Shown here: piece by piece, positions 24,300-32,439 of the stretch | How positions within the stretch are numbered: position 1 is the first letter of the stretch | How the letters are laid out: each line of letters starts with the position of its first letter | Source of the DNA: CBDCHC01 sp965217075 | GTDB taxonomy: Bacteria; Pseudomonadota; Gammaproteobacteria; PS1; Pseudothioglobaceae | Length of the DNA stretch: 58,126 nt | Assembly: GCA_965217075.1 (NCBI GenBank) | Contig: CBDCHC010000011.1 | Location: 1 to 58,126, forward strand | Reading direction: 5' to 3' | Notes under the pieces: model-generated | What the model saw: the letters and a program-made list of their open reading frames with translations, nothing else | The model's database searches: none | Told to the model about the DNA's origin: nothing | Position numbers and translations under genes: made by a program

Positions 24300-26090
24300 A
24301 TGTTAATTGCAATTAAACAAAAAATAAAAGGCTGGGTAGCTTATACTATTATTGCAATAATAATAGTACCATTTGCACTATTTGGTATTAACCAATACAT
24401 GGATGATAGCAATGATATTATAGTGGCAACAGTAGGAAACATAGATATCAATAAAAATGAATATTTAATAGCGTTAGAACGTAGTAAAAGAGCCTTGCAA
24501 GAGCAATTAAAAGATAAATACAATCAACAAGCAGAAAATGCTTTAAAAATAAATATTATTAATTCAATAATCAATGAAAAATTATTAATAAATCTTAATC
24601 GAGAATTAAATCTAACAACGCTTAATGCTGAAGTAAAAGAACAAATTTTAAATAATAAAAATTTTTTTGATGATAATAAATTTTCATTAGAAAAATATAA
24701 AAATATACTTAGAATTAATGGCTATAACATACAACAATACGAACAGCTTGTTAAAAATAATTTAACTAATATACAAATTAAAGATAATTTAAAAAAATCT
24801 TATTTTTTAACTAAATACGAAAAAAAACAGTTAAATAATTTATTGTACCAACAGCGAAAAATATCTTATATTAAATCAAAGAATACTGATTTTAGCAAAC
24901 AAGCAAGTATCACTGATAAAGAAGTGCGAGATTTTTACCAGAAAAATAAAGATAAATTTAACTTAGCTGCAACAATAAAAGTAAATTTTATTACTTTAGA
25001 TTTAATGCAAATTGCTAAAAACATCCAATATAATGAAGATGATATTGCAGCCCTTTACGAAGAAGAAAAGGCAAACTTTACTACTCAAGAAAAAAGACAG
25101 GCTCAGCATATATTATTAAGCACTAAAAAACAAGCGGAAGAATTAATACTGAAGATAAAAAATGGTGCTGATTTTGCTAAACTAGCTAAGAAATATTCAA
25201 TAGATACTAGTACAAATAATAAGAATGGTGATTTAGGCTTATTAACTAAAAATTCTGGAGTAATGATACCCGAGCTTGAAGATACTATATTTAATATGCA
25301 AATAAAAGATATTAATCTAATTAAATCAAGTTTTGGTTATCATATAATTAAGTTAAATAAAATAATTCCATCAATTACCAAAAATTTTACCGCTGTTAAA
25401 AAACAATTAATAGAGAATTATACTAAAGAGCAGGCGCAAAAAAAGTTCTATACTATTAGCGATGAATTAGCCACTCTTACTTATGAATCTTCATTACAAG
25501 TTGCTGCTGAAAAACTAAATTTAGCTATACAAAGCAGTAATTTCTTTGCTAAAAATAGCACTACATATAATAAGAAATTTATAAACGCATCTTTTAGTAA
25601 TGAAGTAATAAATAATAATGAAATAAAAATAGTAGAAATAAATGACGAGAAAATAGTGGCTATTAAAAAAAATAAATTTATTAATGCAAAGCCAGAGAAA
25701 TTTGATAAAGTAGCACTAAAAATAAAAAATTTATTATTACAACAAAAAACAGCAGCTTTAAATACTTTATTTGCTAAAAATATTATACAAACAACAAAAG
25801 CTAAATGGTCAAAAGATATTTGGGTAAATAGAAATAATACAGATCTCTCGTCTGAGGTAATAAATTTTATTTTTACTATGAAAAAACCTACTAAAAATAA
25901 AGTAACTTATGCTTACACAAATACCTTAAATGGTTTAATAATAATCCGTTTAACCGCTACTAAGATAACTAAAAATATTAGTGATGATTATAGTTATTTT
26001 ACTAATATTATTGGTGATACATTGTTTGCTAATATTATTAAATATTTACGAAGCAATACAGAAATTAAAATCTTTAATGATTTATTGTAA
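24300..26090 (+). CDS. ppiD: Periplasmic folding chaperone PpiD
   Basis: 596 residues, membrane-anchored by one N-terminal helix (about 11-30: GWVAYTIIAIIIVPFALFG, a typical PpiD sequence). Then a SurA-N-like chaperone domain and one parvulin domain (about 268-360: AQHILLST, NGADFAKLAKKYSID, GDLGLL, SSFGYHIIKL), then a second chaperone segment. It sits by the Sec machinery and helps newly exported outer-membrane proteins. Slightly shorter than the E. coli protein (623). Confidence 0.93.
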   Translation: MLIAIKQKIKGWVAYTIIAIIIVPFALFGINQYMDDSNDIIVATVGNIDINKNEYLIALERSKRALQEQLKDKYNQQAENALKINIINSIINEKLLINLNRELNLTTLNAEVKEQILNNKNFFDDNKFSLEKYKNILRINGYNIQQYEQLVKNNLTNIQIKDNLKKSYFLTKYEKKQLNNLLYQQRKISYIKSKNTDFSKQASITDKEVRDFYQKNKDKFNLAATIKVNFITLDLMQIAKNIQYNEDDIAALYEEEKANFTTQEKRQAQHILLSTKKQAEELILKIKNGADFAKLAKKYSIDTSTNNKNGDLGLLTKNSGVMIPELEDTIFNMQIKDINLIKSSFGYHIIKLNKIIPSITKNFTAVKKQLIENYTKEQAQKKFYTISDELATLTYESSLQVAAEKLNLAIQSSNFFAKNSTTYNKKFINASFSNEVINNNEIKIVEINDEKIVAIKKNKFINAKPEKFDKVALKIKNLLLQQKTAALNTLFAKNIIQTTKAKWSKDIWVNRNNTDLSSEVINFIFTMKKPTKNKVTYAYTNTLNGLIIIRLTATKITKNISDDYSYFTNIIGDTLFANIIKYLRSNTEIKIFNDLL

Positions 26091-26093
26091 TAA

Positions 26094-27173
26094 ATGTTAA
26101 CACTTAATCTTGGCTTAAAAGATAAATCTTATAATATATATATTGGAGAAAACTTACTTGATGATAATGATATAATTAGCAAATATATTACTGCTAAGCA
26201 AGTCATAATAATATCAAACACTACTGTTGCTCCATTATATTTAAATAGAGTTAAAAAGCTCTTAAGTAATTATCAAATATATGAAATTATTCTGCCTGAT
26301 GGTGAAATACATAAAACCATGGCAAGTGTTGAAAGCATTATAGCAACAATGCTCAAATATAAAATAAATAGAGACGCAACTATTATAGCTCTTGGAGGTG
26401 GAGTTGTTGGCGATATTAGTGGCTTTGTCGCTAGTATTTATCAAAGAGGCATAAAGTTTATCCAAATACCAACAACATTGTTAGCTCAAGTAGACTCTAG
26501 TGTAGGTGGAAAAACTGGTGTCAATCATGCTTTAGGTAAAAATATGATAGGTAGCTTTTATCAGCCACAATGTGTTATCATTGATATAAATACCCTTAAA
26601 ACTTTAACTAAAAGACAATTTAATGCTGGTCTAGCAGAAGTAATTAAGTATGGGTTGTTAGGAGATATAATATTTTATAATTACATAAAAAATAATATAG
26701 ATAATATTATAAATTTTAATTGCGCTGTTATCGTTAAAATAATTTTTACTTCTTGTCAAATGAAAGCAAATATAGTGTCACAAGATGAAAAAGAACAAGG
26801 TATGCGAGCATTATTAAATTTAGGTCATACTTTTGGCCATGCAATTGAAAATTTATTTGGTTATGGTAAATATTTACATGGCGAAGCAATTGCAATTGGT
26901 ATATTAATGGCAGCTCAAATGTCTGTTTTAGAAGGGTATATTAATGCTGATATAATAAGTGATATTAAAAAGTTATTCAACAAATTTAATTTACCTACTA
27001 ATATGAGTAAAATAGATATAGATAAATTTATAACAATAATGAAACTTGATAAAAAAAATGTAACTGGAGATATTAATTTAATTTTATTGAAAAATAACGG
27101 TCATGCCTTTATTTCTAATAGTTACAAATATAATAATTTAATAAAATCAATTGAAATATTTACAGGAAGATAA
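26094..27173 (+). CDS. aroB: 3-dehydroquinate synthase
   Basis: Second step of the shikimate pathway: closes DAHP to 3-dehydroquinate, using NAD and Zn. 359 residues, full length. NAD-binding ALGGGVVGDISGFVAS; PTTLLAQVDSSVGGKTGVNH; the zinc His residues in NLGHTFGHAIE and LHGEA. Three bases after ppiD. The DAHP synthase at 46903 makes its substrate. Confidence 0.97.
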   Translation: MLTLNLGLKDKSYNIYIGENLLDDNDIISKYITAKQVIIISNTTVAPLYLNRVKKLLSNYQIYEIILPDGEIHKTMASVESIIATMLKYKINRDATIIALGGGVVGDISGFVASIYQRGIKFIQIPTTLLAQVDSSVGGKTGVNHALGKNMIGSFYQPQCVIIDINTLKTLTKRQFNAGLAEVIKYGLLGDIIFYNYIKNNIDNIINFNCAVIVKIIFTSCQMKANIVSQDEKEQGMRALLNLGHTFGHAIENLFGYGKYLHGEAIAIGILMAAQMSVLEGYINADIISDIKKLFNKFNLPTNMSKIDIDKFITIMKLDKKNVTGDINLILLKNNGHAFISNSYKYNNLIKSIEIFTGR

Positions 27174-27175
27174 TT

Positions 27176-27661
27176 ATGACAACAGATAAAAATCTCATAA
27201 TAGATACTGCAACAGATAAAAAATTTTTTGAAGCTCTAACAAAAAGAGTTGAAGCTAATAATAGTCTGTTTGTTAAATTTTTTATACCAGCTTTAACAGT
27301 TTTCTCCTTATTAGCTATTGGTGGTTTTTATATTATATATTCTATTACTGTTGATATGAGTAAATTAGCAAATGAAATACCATATATGCGTAAAGATATT
27401 ACTAAAATGGCAAATAATGTAGAATTATTAACAAAAAATATAGATAAAATGACAAATACTATGAGTCATATAGATCATAAAATGATAGTTATTGCTGATA
27501 GTTTAAACCATATAAAGCCAATGTTAAGTAATATGAATCATATGAATGATAGTATGTTTGATATGAAAAAATCAATTAATAAAATTAGCAAAGATATACA
27601 TATTATGCGTATGCAATTTGATGGTCCTATGGATATGGTAAATAACATACCATTTTTTTAA
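27176..27661 (+). CDS. Membrane-anchored coiled-coil protein, Met-rich
   Basis: 161 residues. A short cytoplasmic N-terminus (FFEALTKRVEANN), one membrane helix (about 34-54) and a long coiled coil with Met at many core positions (MRKDITKMANNVELLTKNI, MNHMNDSMFDMKKS), ending in MDMVNNIPFF. I do not recognise a named family. Located 2 bases after aroB and 2 bases before gatC, so it is part of their transcript. A GGAAGA ribosome site overlaps the aroB end. Confidence 0.65.
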   Translation: MTTDKNLIIDTATDKKFFEALTKRVEANNSLFVKFFIPALTVFSLLAIGGFYIIYSITVDMSKLANEIPYMRKDITKMANNVELLTKNIDKMTNTMSHIDHKMIVIADSLNHIKPMLSNMNHMNDSMFDMKKSINKISKDIHIMRMQFDGPMDMVNNIPFF

Positions 27662-27663
27662 CT

Positions 27664-27945
27664 ATGAATAATAAACAAATATTACAAATTGCTAAATTAG
27701 CTAAATTACAATTTAAAGATAATGATTTAGTATTAATTACTCAAGAAATTAGCGCTATATTAAATTTAGTTGATAAATTACAAAATATTGATACTACAGA
27801 TATAATACCAATGTATCATCCTATTGCTCTAACACAAAGACTACGAGAGGATAAAGCTGTAACTAATACATTATCCAACCAACATCAAAAAATAGCACCT
27901 CTTATTAAAGAAAATTATTACTTAGTGCCAACAGTACTTGCCTAA
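27664..27945 (+). CDS. gatC: Asp/Glu-tRNA amidotransferase subunit C
   Basis: 93 residues. Small wrap-around subunit that holds GatA and GatB together. Pattern: QILQIAKLAKLQF, then EISAILNLVDKLQNIDT and PMYHPI, with LREDKAV near the end, standard for the family. The stop overlaps the gatA start (TAATG). Its presence with GatA/GatB shows that Gln-tRNA and/or Asn-tRNA is made by transamidation. Confidence 0.95.
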   Translation: MNNKQILQIAKLAKLQFKDNDLVLITQEISAILNLVDKLQNIDTTDIIPMYHPIALTQRLREDKAVTNTLSNQHQKIAPLIKENYYLVPTVLA

Positions 27946-29384
27946 TGAATCAGACTATTAAACAATTATCTTTAAAATTAAGAAAGAAAGAAATATCAGC
28001 TGTTGAGCTTACTAAAGAATATTTAGCTAATATCACAAAATATTCTAATCTAAATGCTTTTATTACTATAACAGCTGAATTAGCCCTTAAACAAGCAGCG
28101 GCAGCTGATAATATAATGCTTAATAATAATAATTCATTACTAGGTATTCCTTATGCTCATAAAGATATTTTTTGTACCAAAGGAGTAAGAACAACTGCTG
28201 GCTCTAAAATGTTAGATAATTTTATTCCTCAGTACAATGCTACTATTAATAATAAGTTAAATAAAGCTGGGGCTGTGATGATTGGTAAAACTAATATGGA
28301 TGAATTTGCTATGGGCTCATCAAATGAAAACTCCTTTTACGGCAGTAGTCTTAATCCATGGGATACTCATAAAATACCTGGCGGATCATCAGGTGGTAGC
28401 GCTGTAGCTGTAATTAGTAATTTGGCTGTATTTGCTAGCGCTACTGATACTGGCGGTAGTATTCGTCAGCCAGCTAGCATGTGTGGCGTTACTGGTATTA
28501 AGCCTACTTATGGCTCTATCTCTCGTTATGGTATGATTGCTTATGCCTCAAGTTTAGATCAGGCTGGGATAATGGCAAAGAGCAGTGAAGATTGTGCTAT
28601 TGTTTTAAACACTATAACTGGTTTTGATGATAAAGACTCAACTTCTATTCAGCAAAATGATATAGATTATACTGCCACATTAGAAGATAATATAAATGGT
28701 CTAAAAATTGGCATACCTGATGAGTATTTTACTGATGGCTTAGATAACGGTGTAGCGACTAAAATAACTGCAGCTATAGCTGAATTTGAAAAATTAGGCG
28801 CAATAATTAGTAAAGTATCACTACCTAATTTAAGCGCTAGTATTCCAGCATATTATATTATAGCTCCTTGCGAAGCAAGCTCTAATTTATCACGCTTTGA
28901 CGGAGTGCGTTATGGCTATAGAGCCAAAGACCCTATTGATTTAGAGGATCTATATGTTAGAAGTCGTAGTGAAGGTTTTGGAGCTGAAGTTAAAAAAAGA
29001 ATTATGGTAGGAACTTATGCCTTAAGCGAAGGATATTATGATGCTTATTATTTAAAAGCACAAAAAGTTCGCAGTTTAATTGCTAATGATTTTGCTGCTG
29101 TTTTTAAAAAAGTTGATGTAATAATGGGACCTGTTGCTCCTACTACTGCATGGAATTTAACAGAAATTAAAGACTCTGTTAGTATGTATTTATCTGATAT
29201 TTATACTTTAAGCGTTAATTTAGCAGGTCTACCAGCTATGAGCATTCCAGCTGGTTTAACTAACAACATGCCAGTAGGGTTGCATATTATTGCTAATCAT
29301 TTTTGTGAAAATAAGCTGTTAAATATAGCCCATAAATTTCAACAAAATACTGATTTTCATATACTAACACCTAAGGATTTATGA
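27945..29384 (+). CDS. gatA: Asp/Glu-tRNA amidotransferase subunit A
   Basis: 479 residues. Amidase that releases ammonia from glutamine for GatB. The Ser-cisSer-Lys triad is visible: Lys in PYAHKDIFC, cis-Ser in PGGSSGGSAVAV and nucleophile Ser in TDTGGSIRQPAS. Starts within the gatC stop and overlaps the gatB start by 4 bases. Confidence 0.97.
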   Translation: MNQTIKQLSLKLRKKEISAVELTKEYLANITKYSNLNAFITITAELALKQAAAADNIMLNNNNSLLGIPYAHKDIFCTKGVRTTAGSKMLDNFIPQYNATINNKLNKAGAVMIGKTNMDEFAMGSSNENSFYGSSLNPWDTHKIPGGSSGGSAVAVISNLAVFASATDTGGSIRQPASMCGVTGIKPTYGSISRYGMIAYASSLDQAGIMAKSSEDCAIVLNTITGFDDKDSTSIQQNDIDYTATLEDNINGLKIGIPDEYFTDGLDNGVATKITAAIAEFEKLGAIISKVSLPNLSASIPAYYIIAPCEASSNLSRFDGVRYGYRAKDPIDLEDLYVRSRSEGFGAEVKKRIMVGTYALSEGYYDAYYLKAQKVRSLIANDFAAVFKKVDVIMGPVAPTTAWNLTEIKDSVSMYLSDIYTLSVNLAGLPAMSIPAGLTNNMPVGLHIIANHFCENKLLNIAHKFQQNTDFHILTPKDL

Positions 29385-30808
29385 TAAATTGGCAAGTAGT
29401 TATTGGTTTAGAAATTCATGCTCAGCTTAAAACTAAAGCTAAAATTTTCTCTAATGCTAGTACAGATTTTGGCAGTACTCCTAATATACAAGCTAATGAA
29501 GTTGATTTAGCAATGCCAGGTGTACTGCCAGTATTAAATAAACAAGCTGTTATAATGGCAATTAAATTTGGTTTAGCCATTAATGCAGTTATAAATAAAG
29601 AAAATATTTTTGCACGCAAAAATTATTTTTATCCAGATTTACCCAAAGGCTATCAAATATCGCAAATGGAATTACCAATTGTTGGAACTGGACAAATAAG
29701 TATAAATATAGATAATACCAAAAAAAATATAAGAATTACTAGAGCTCATTTAGAGGAAGATGCAGGGAAATCAATACATAATTTATTTGAAAATTATAGC
29801 GCAATTGACTTAAATCGTGCTGGTATTCCATTACTCGAGATTGTATCAGAGCCAGATATTAGTAGTGCTAAAGAAGCAGTAATTTATGCAAAAAAAATTC
29901 ATACTTTAGTTAAATGCTTATCTATTTGTGATGGTAATATGCAAGAAGGATCATTTAGATTTGATGCTAATATTTCAATTAAAAAACCTGAACAACAGCA
30001 ATTAGGTGTTAGAACTGAGATTAAAAATATTAATTCTTTTAAGTTTTTAGAAAGAGCAATAGAATTAGAAATAGATAGACAAATAAATATATTAGAAGAT
30101 GGGGGCAACATAAAGCAAGAAACACGTTTATACGATGAAATAAAAGATGAAACTCGTTCAATGCGCAGCAAAGAAGACGCTAATGATTATCGTTATTTTC
30201 CTGATCCTGATTTATTACCAGTACAAATTAGCGATCAACTAATAGCAACAATAAAGGCAGAATTACCAGAATTACCAGAGGCTAAAAAATTAAGATATAT
30301 TGAACAATTATCTCTTAATAAGGTTGATAGTGAAATCTTAGCAAATGATAAAGATATTGCTGATTATTTTGAACGTATGATTGTCATAGTTGATGCTAAA
30401 TTAGCGTTAAATTGGATTATGGGTGAATTAAGTAGTTATTTAAATGCTAATAACCTATCTATAACACACAGCAAAATAACACCAACCAACTTAGCACAGC
30501 TAATTAATAGAATAACTGATAATACTATTTCTAATAACATAGCTAAAGAAATATTTAAAGTTATGTGGCAAGATAAAAAAGATGTAGATACAGTTATTAA
30601 GGAACAAGGTTTAAAACAAATTACTGATACCAATGAAATTAGTATAATTATTGATAAAATTATCACTGATAATCAAAAACAAGTACAACAATTTAAAGAT
30701 GGTAATCATAAAATATTAGGTTTTTTTATTGGAAAAGTTATGCAAAAAACGGCTGGCAAAGCTAATCCAAAGCAAGTAAATGAAATATTAAACAAAAAAC
30801 TAAAATGA
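29381..30808 (+). CDS. gatB: Asp/Glu-tRNA amidotransferase subunit B
   Basis: 475 residues. Kinase/transamidase subunit: activates Glu-tRNA(Gln) or Asp-tRNA(Asn) with ATP and adds the ammonia delivered by GatA. Starts WQVVIGLEIHAQL (signature); KNYFYPDLPKGYQISQ; RAHLEEDAGKS; DLNRAGIPLLEIVSEPD; EIKNINSF. The C-terminal ~150 residues form the helical and YqeY tRNA-binding domains. Overlaps the next membrane protein gene by 4 bases. Confidence 0.97.
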   Translation: MINWQVVIGLEIHAQLKTKAKIFSNASTDFGSTPNIQANEVDLAMPGVLPVLNKQAVIMAIKFGLAINAVINKENIFARKNYFYPDLPKGYQISQMELPIVGTGQISINIDNTKKNIRITRAHLEEDAGKSIHNLFENYSAIDLNRAGIPLLEIVSEPDISSAKEAVIYAKKIHTLVKCLSICDGNMQEGSFRFDANISIKKPEQQQLGVRTEIKNINSFKFLERAIELEIDRQINILEDGGNIKQETRLYDEIKDETRSMRSKEDANDYRYFPDPDLLPVQISDQLIATIKAELPELPEAKKLRYIEQLSLNKVDSEILANDKDIADYFERMIVIVDAKLALNWIMGELSSYLNANNLSITHSKITPTNLAQLINRITDNTISNNIAKEIFKVMWQDKKDVDTVIKEQGLKQITDTNEISIIIDKIITDNQKQVQQFKDGNHKILGFFIGKVMQKTAGKANPKQVNEILNKKLK

Positions 30809-31326
30809 AGATAATAACAGATGATATTAAAGAGAGAAAATTAGCCAAAATACCACATGAAATATTTACGATTAATACCACTATAATACATTTATTTTTA
30901 GCAGTAGCTATTTTAAAATTTGCTAATCCAAAATTAGCAATTATTATACCAATAGCAATATCAGTTATTATTATTATTGCTAGTTATTTATATAATAAAA
31001 ACATACAATTAACAGCAACCACCTTAGTTAAATTAAACTGGCATTCATCTATGAGGTTATATAGAATATTAATTATTGCTTATATTTTTTATTTTATTAT
31101 CACTATTGTTGGCTTTATAGCAGGAAAAGATGCACCAGTTAGTATGGATGGAGAAAATATTATAAATAATATATTTTTAATATTAGCTGTTATACCTTTA
31201 TTTATAAGTGTTTTTATTACAACAGTAGTAGCTTCTGGTTATATGTTTAATGCTATGCGCGGCGAAGTATCAATAAAATTACTTGATAGTTTTACTAAAA
31301 AATCCAAGCAATCATCAACCAAATAA
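30805..31326 (+). CDS. Membrane protein of unknown function (173 aa)
   Basis: Four hydrophobic segments (about 25-42, 47-63, 88-107 and 128-153), no recognised motif. Coupled to gatB by a 4-base overlap. Its 3' end overlaps the convergent gene at 31295 by 32 bases, tight packing also seen elsewhere in the window. The third segment is followed by GKDAPVSMDGENI on one side of the membrane. Confidence 0.55.
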   Translation: MKIITDDIKERKLAKIPHEIFTINTTIIHLFLAVAILKFANPKLAIIIPIAISVIIIIASYLYNKNIQLTATTLVKLNWHSSMRLYRILIIAYIFYFIITIVGFIAGKDAPVSMDGENIINNIFLILAVIPLFISVFITTVVASGYMFNAMRGEVSIKLLDSFTKKSKQSSTK

Positions 31327-31606
31327 TTATAAAAAATACTATAAAACCTACTAATAAAAATTGAATTTCACCTAAAATACCATCGCCACTAGATATAGTT
31401 AAAATAACCATTAATATTAAAGTTACAAAAAAAGCAATCACTGCTGCGCTTTTAAGGCCAATACCAGGATTTATATGTGTAGCTAAAATATCACTTAAAG
31501 CTGGCATAAGCAATACAGCGCCAATTATTATGCTAATTATAAGTAAACTAAAGATAAGCAATAATTTACGTGATTCATTTTTATCCTTAACATCTAAATC
31601 TGTCAT
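31295..31606 (-). CDS. Small membrane protein (103 aa)
   Basis: A charged N-terminus (MTDLDVKDKNESRK) is followed by three hydrophobic segments separated by short loops. Not recognised. One base separates it from the PH-domain gene upstream, so it belongs to the minus-strand transcript that starts before gyrA. The last 32 bases overlap the convergent gene. Confidence 0.5.
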   Translation of the reverse strand: MTDLDVKDKNESRKLLLIFSLLIISIIIGAVLLMPALSDILATHINPGIGLKSAAVIAFFVTLILMVILTISSGDGILGEIQFLLVGFIVFFIIIWLMIAWIF

Positions 31607-31607
31607 A

Positions 31608-31979
31608 TTAATTTTTAATTAATTCTCTAACTTTATTTGGATTAGGCATATTAATTGCTGTTATCTCAGGATCATCTCCTGAGGTGTATATTTCAATATC
31701 TCCTACGCCAAAAATTCTGTGAATAAAGCTTTGTTTGACTTTTACAGTTCTAACATTTTGTATGTTAATATCAGATCTACTTTTGCTTAAAATTCCCTGC
31801 TCGAATAAAATATCATCATTAGTAATAATTAATCTAACGCTTTTATTTTTTATATGCCAAACTAGCAAAATAATAATACCCAATCCAAAAGCGGCAATTA
31901 ATAATATTGCCATTAAAAACATAAAAGGACGTGCCTTCATAGTTCTTGATTCATTATAACGATATTTTCTTATACTCAT
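31608..31979 (-). CDS. Bacterial PH-domain (YdbS/bPH2-like) membrane protein
   Basis: 123 residues. A basic N-terminus (MSIRKYRYNESRTMKARP), a membrane segment (about 18-43), then a compact beta domain: RLIITNDDILFEQGILSKSR, INIQNVRTVKVKQSFIHRIFGVGDIEIYTSG. The I-x-N-I-x-V and Q-S-x-x-x-R-I-F-G-V-G-D pattern is the bacterial PH-domain signature (PF03703). Function unknown; such domains often sit in membrane proteins of unknown role. Confidence 0.75.
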   Translation of the reverse strand: MSIRKYRYNESRTMKARPFMFLMAILLIAAFGLGIIILLVWHIKNKSVRLIITNDDILFEQGILSKSRSDINIQNVRTVKVKQSFIHRIFGVGDIEIYTSGDDPEITAINMPNPNKVRELIKN

Positions 31980-31980
31980 A

Positions 31981-32439
31981 TTATTTTACAACCTCTAAGC
32001 TATATAAATTATGACAGTTAACACAATTTTGCATTAATACTGCCAAATTACTAATTATTTGCTCATTATCACCTAAAGACAAGGCGTTAAGAGCTAATGC
32101 ATCAAATTTCTCATGTGTATCAAAACCAAGCTTTTTAAATGTTAACGGCAACTTTCTCATTAAAGCACCAGGTACTGCTTGTCTAGCATTATTGCCAACT
32201 TTTTTAGCACTATCTGCAATTGATAGCATATCATTTTTTACACTAGCACTGATAATATTTTGTACGCTAGATAAAAAATCACGCATTTCTTTTAGCACTA
32301 AATTCCTTTCATCTATAGTTAATTGTATTGCTATACGTTTATCATTACCTTGCCTTACATCGCCTTTATAAAATTTATAAAGACCAAATATTATTATAGC
32401 TAATAACAATAAAATGATACCTGTGCACTTTTTATTCAT
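31981..32439 (-). CDS. Membrane-anchored c-type haem protein, cytochrome c'-like
   Basis: From ATG 32439: MNKKCTGIILLLLAIIIFG, an uncleaved anchor or signal, then a helical domain with one haem-binding motif CVNCH at the C-terminal end. A single CxxCH near the C-terminus after a four-helix region is the layout of class II cytochromes (cytochrome c'), but the sequence is divergent. The 152-residue length fits. It overlaps the end of gyrA by 8 bases, an odd partner for a haem protein. Electron-transfer or gas-binding role is inferred only. Confidence 0.6.
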   Translation of the reverse strand: MNKKCTGIILLLLAIIIFGLYKFYKGDVRQGNDKRIAIQLTIDERNLVLKEMRDFLSSVQNIISASVKNDMLSIADSAKKVGNNARQAVPGALMRKLPLTFKKLGFDTHEKFDALALNALSLGDNEQIISNLAVLMQNCVNCHNLYSLEVVK

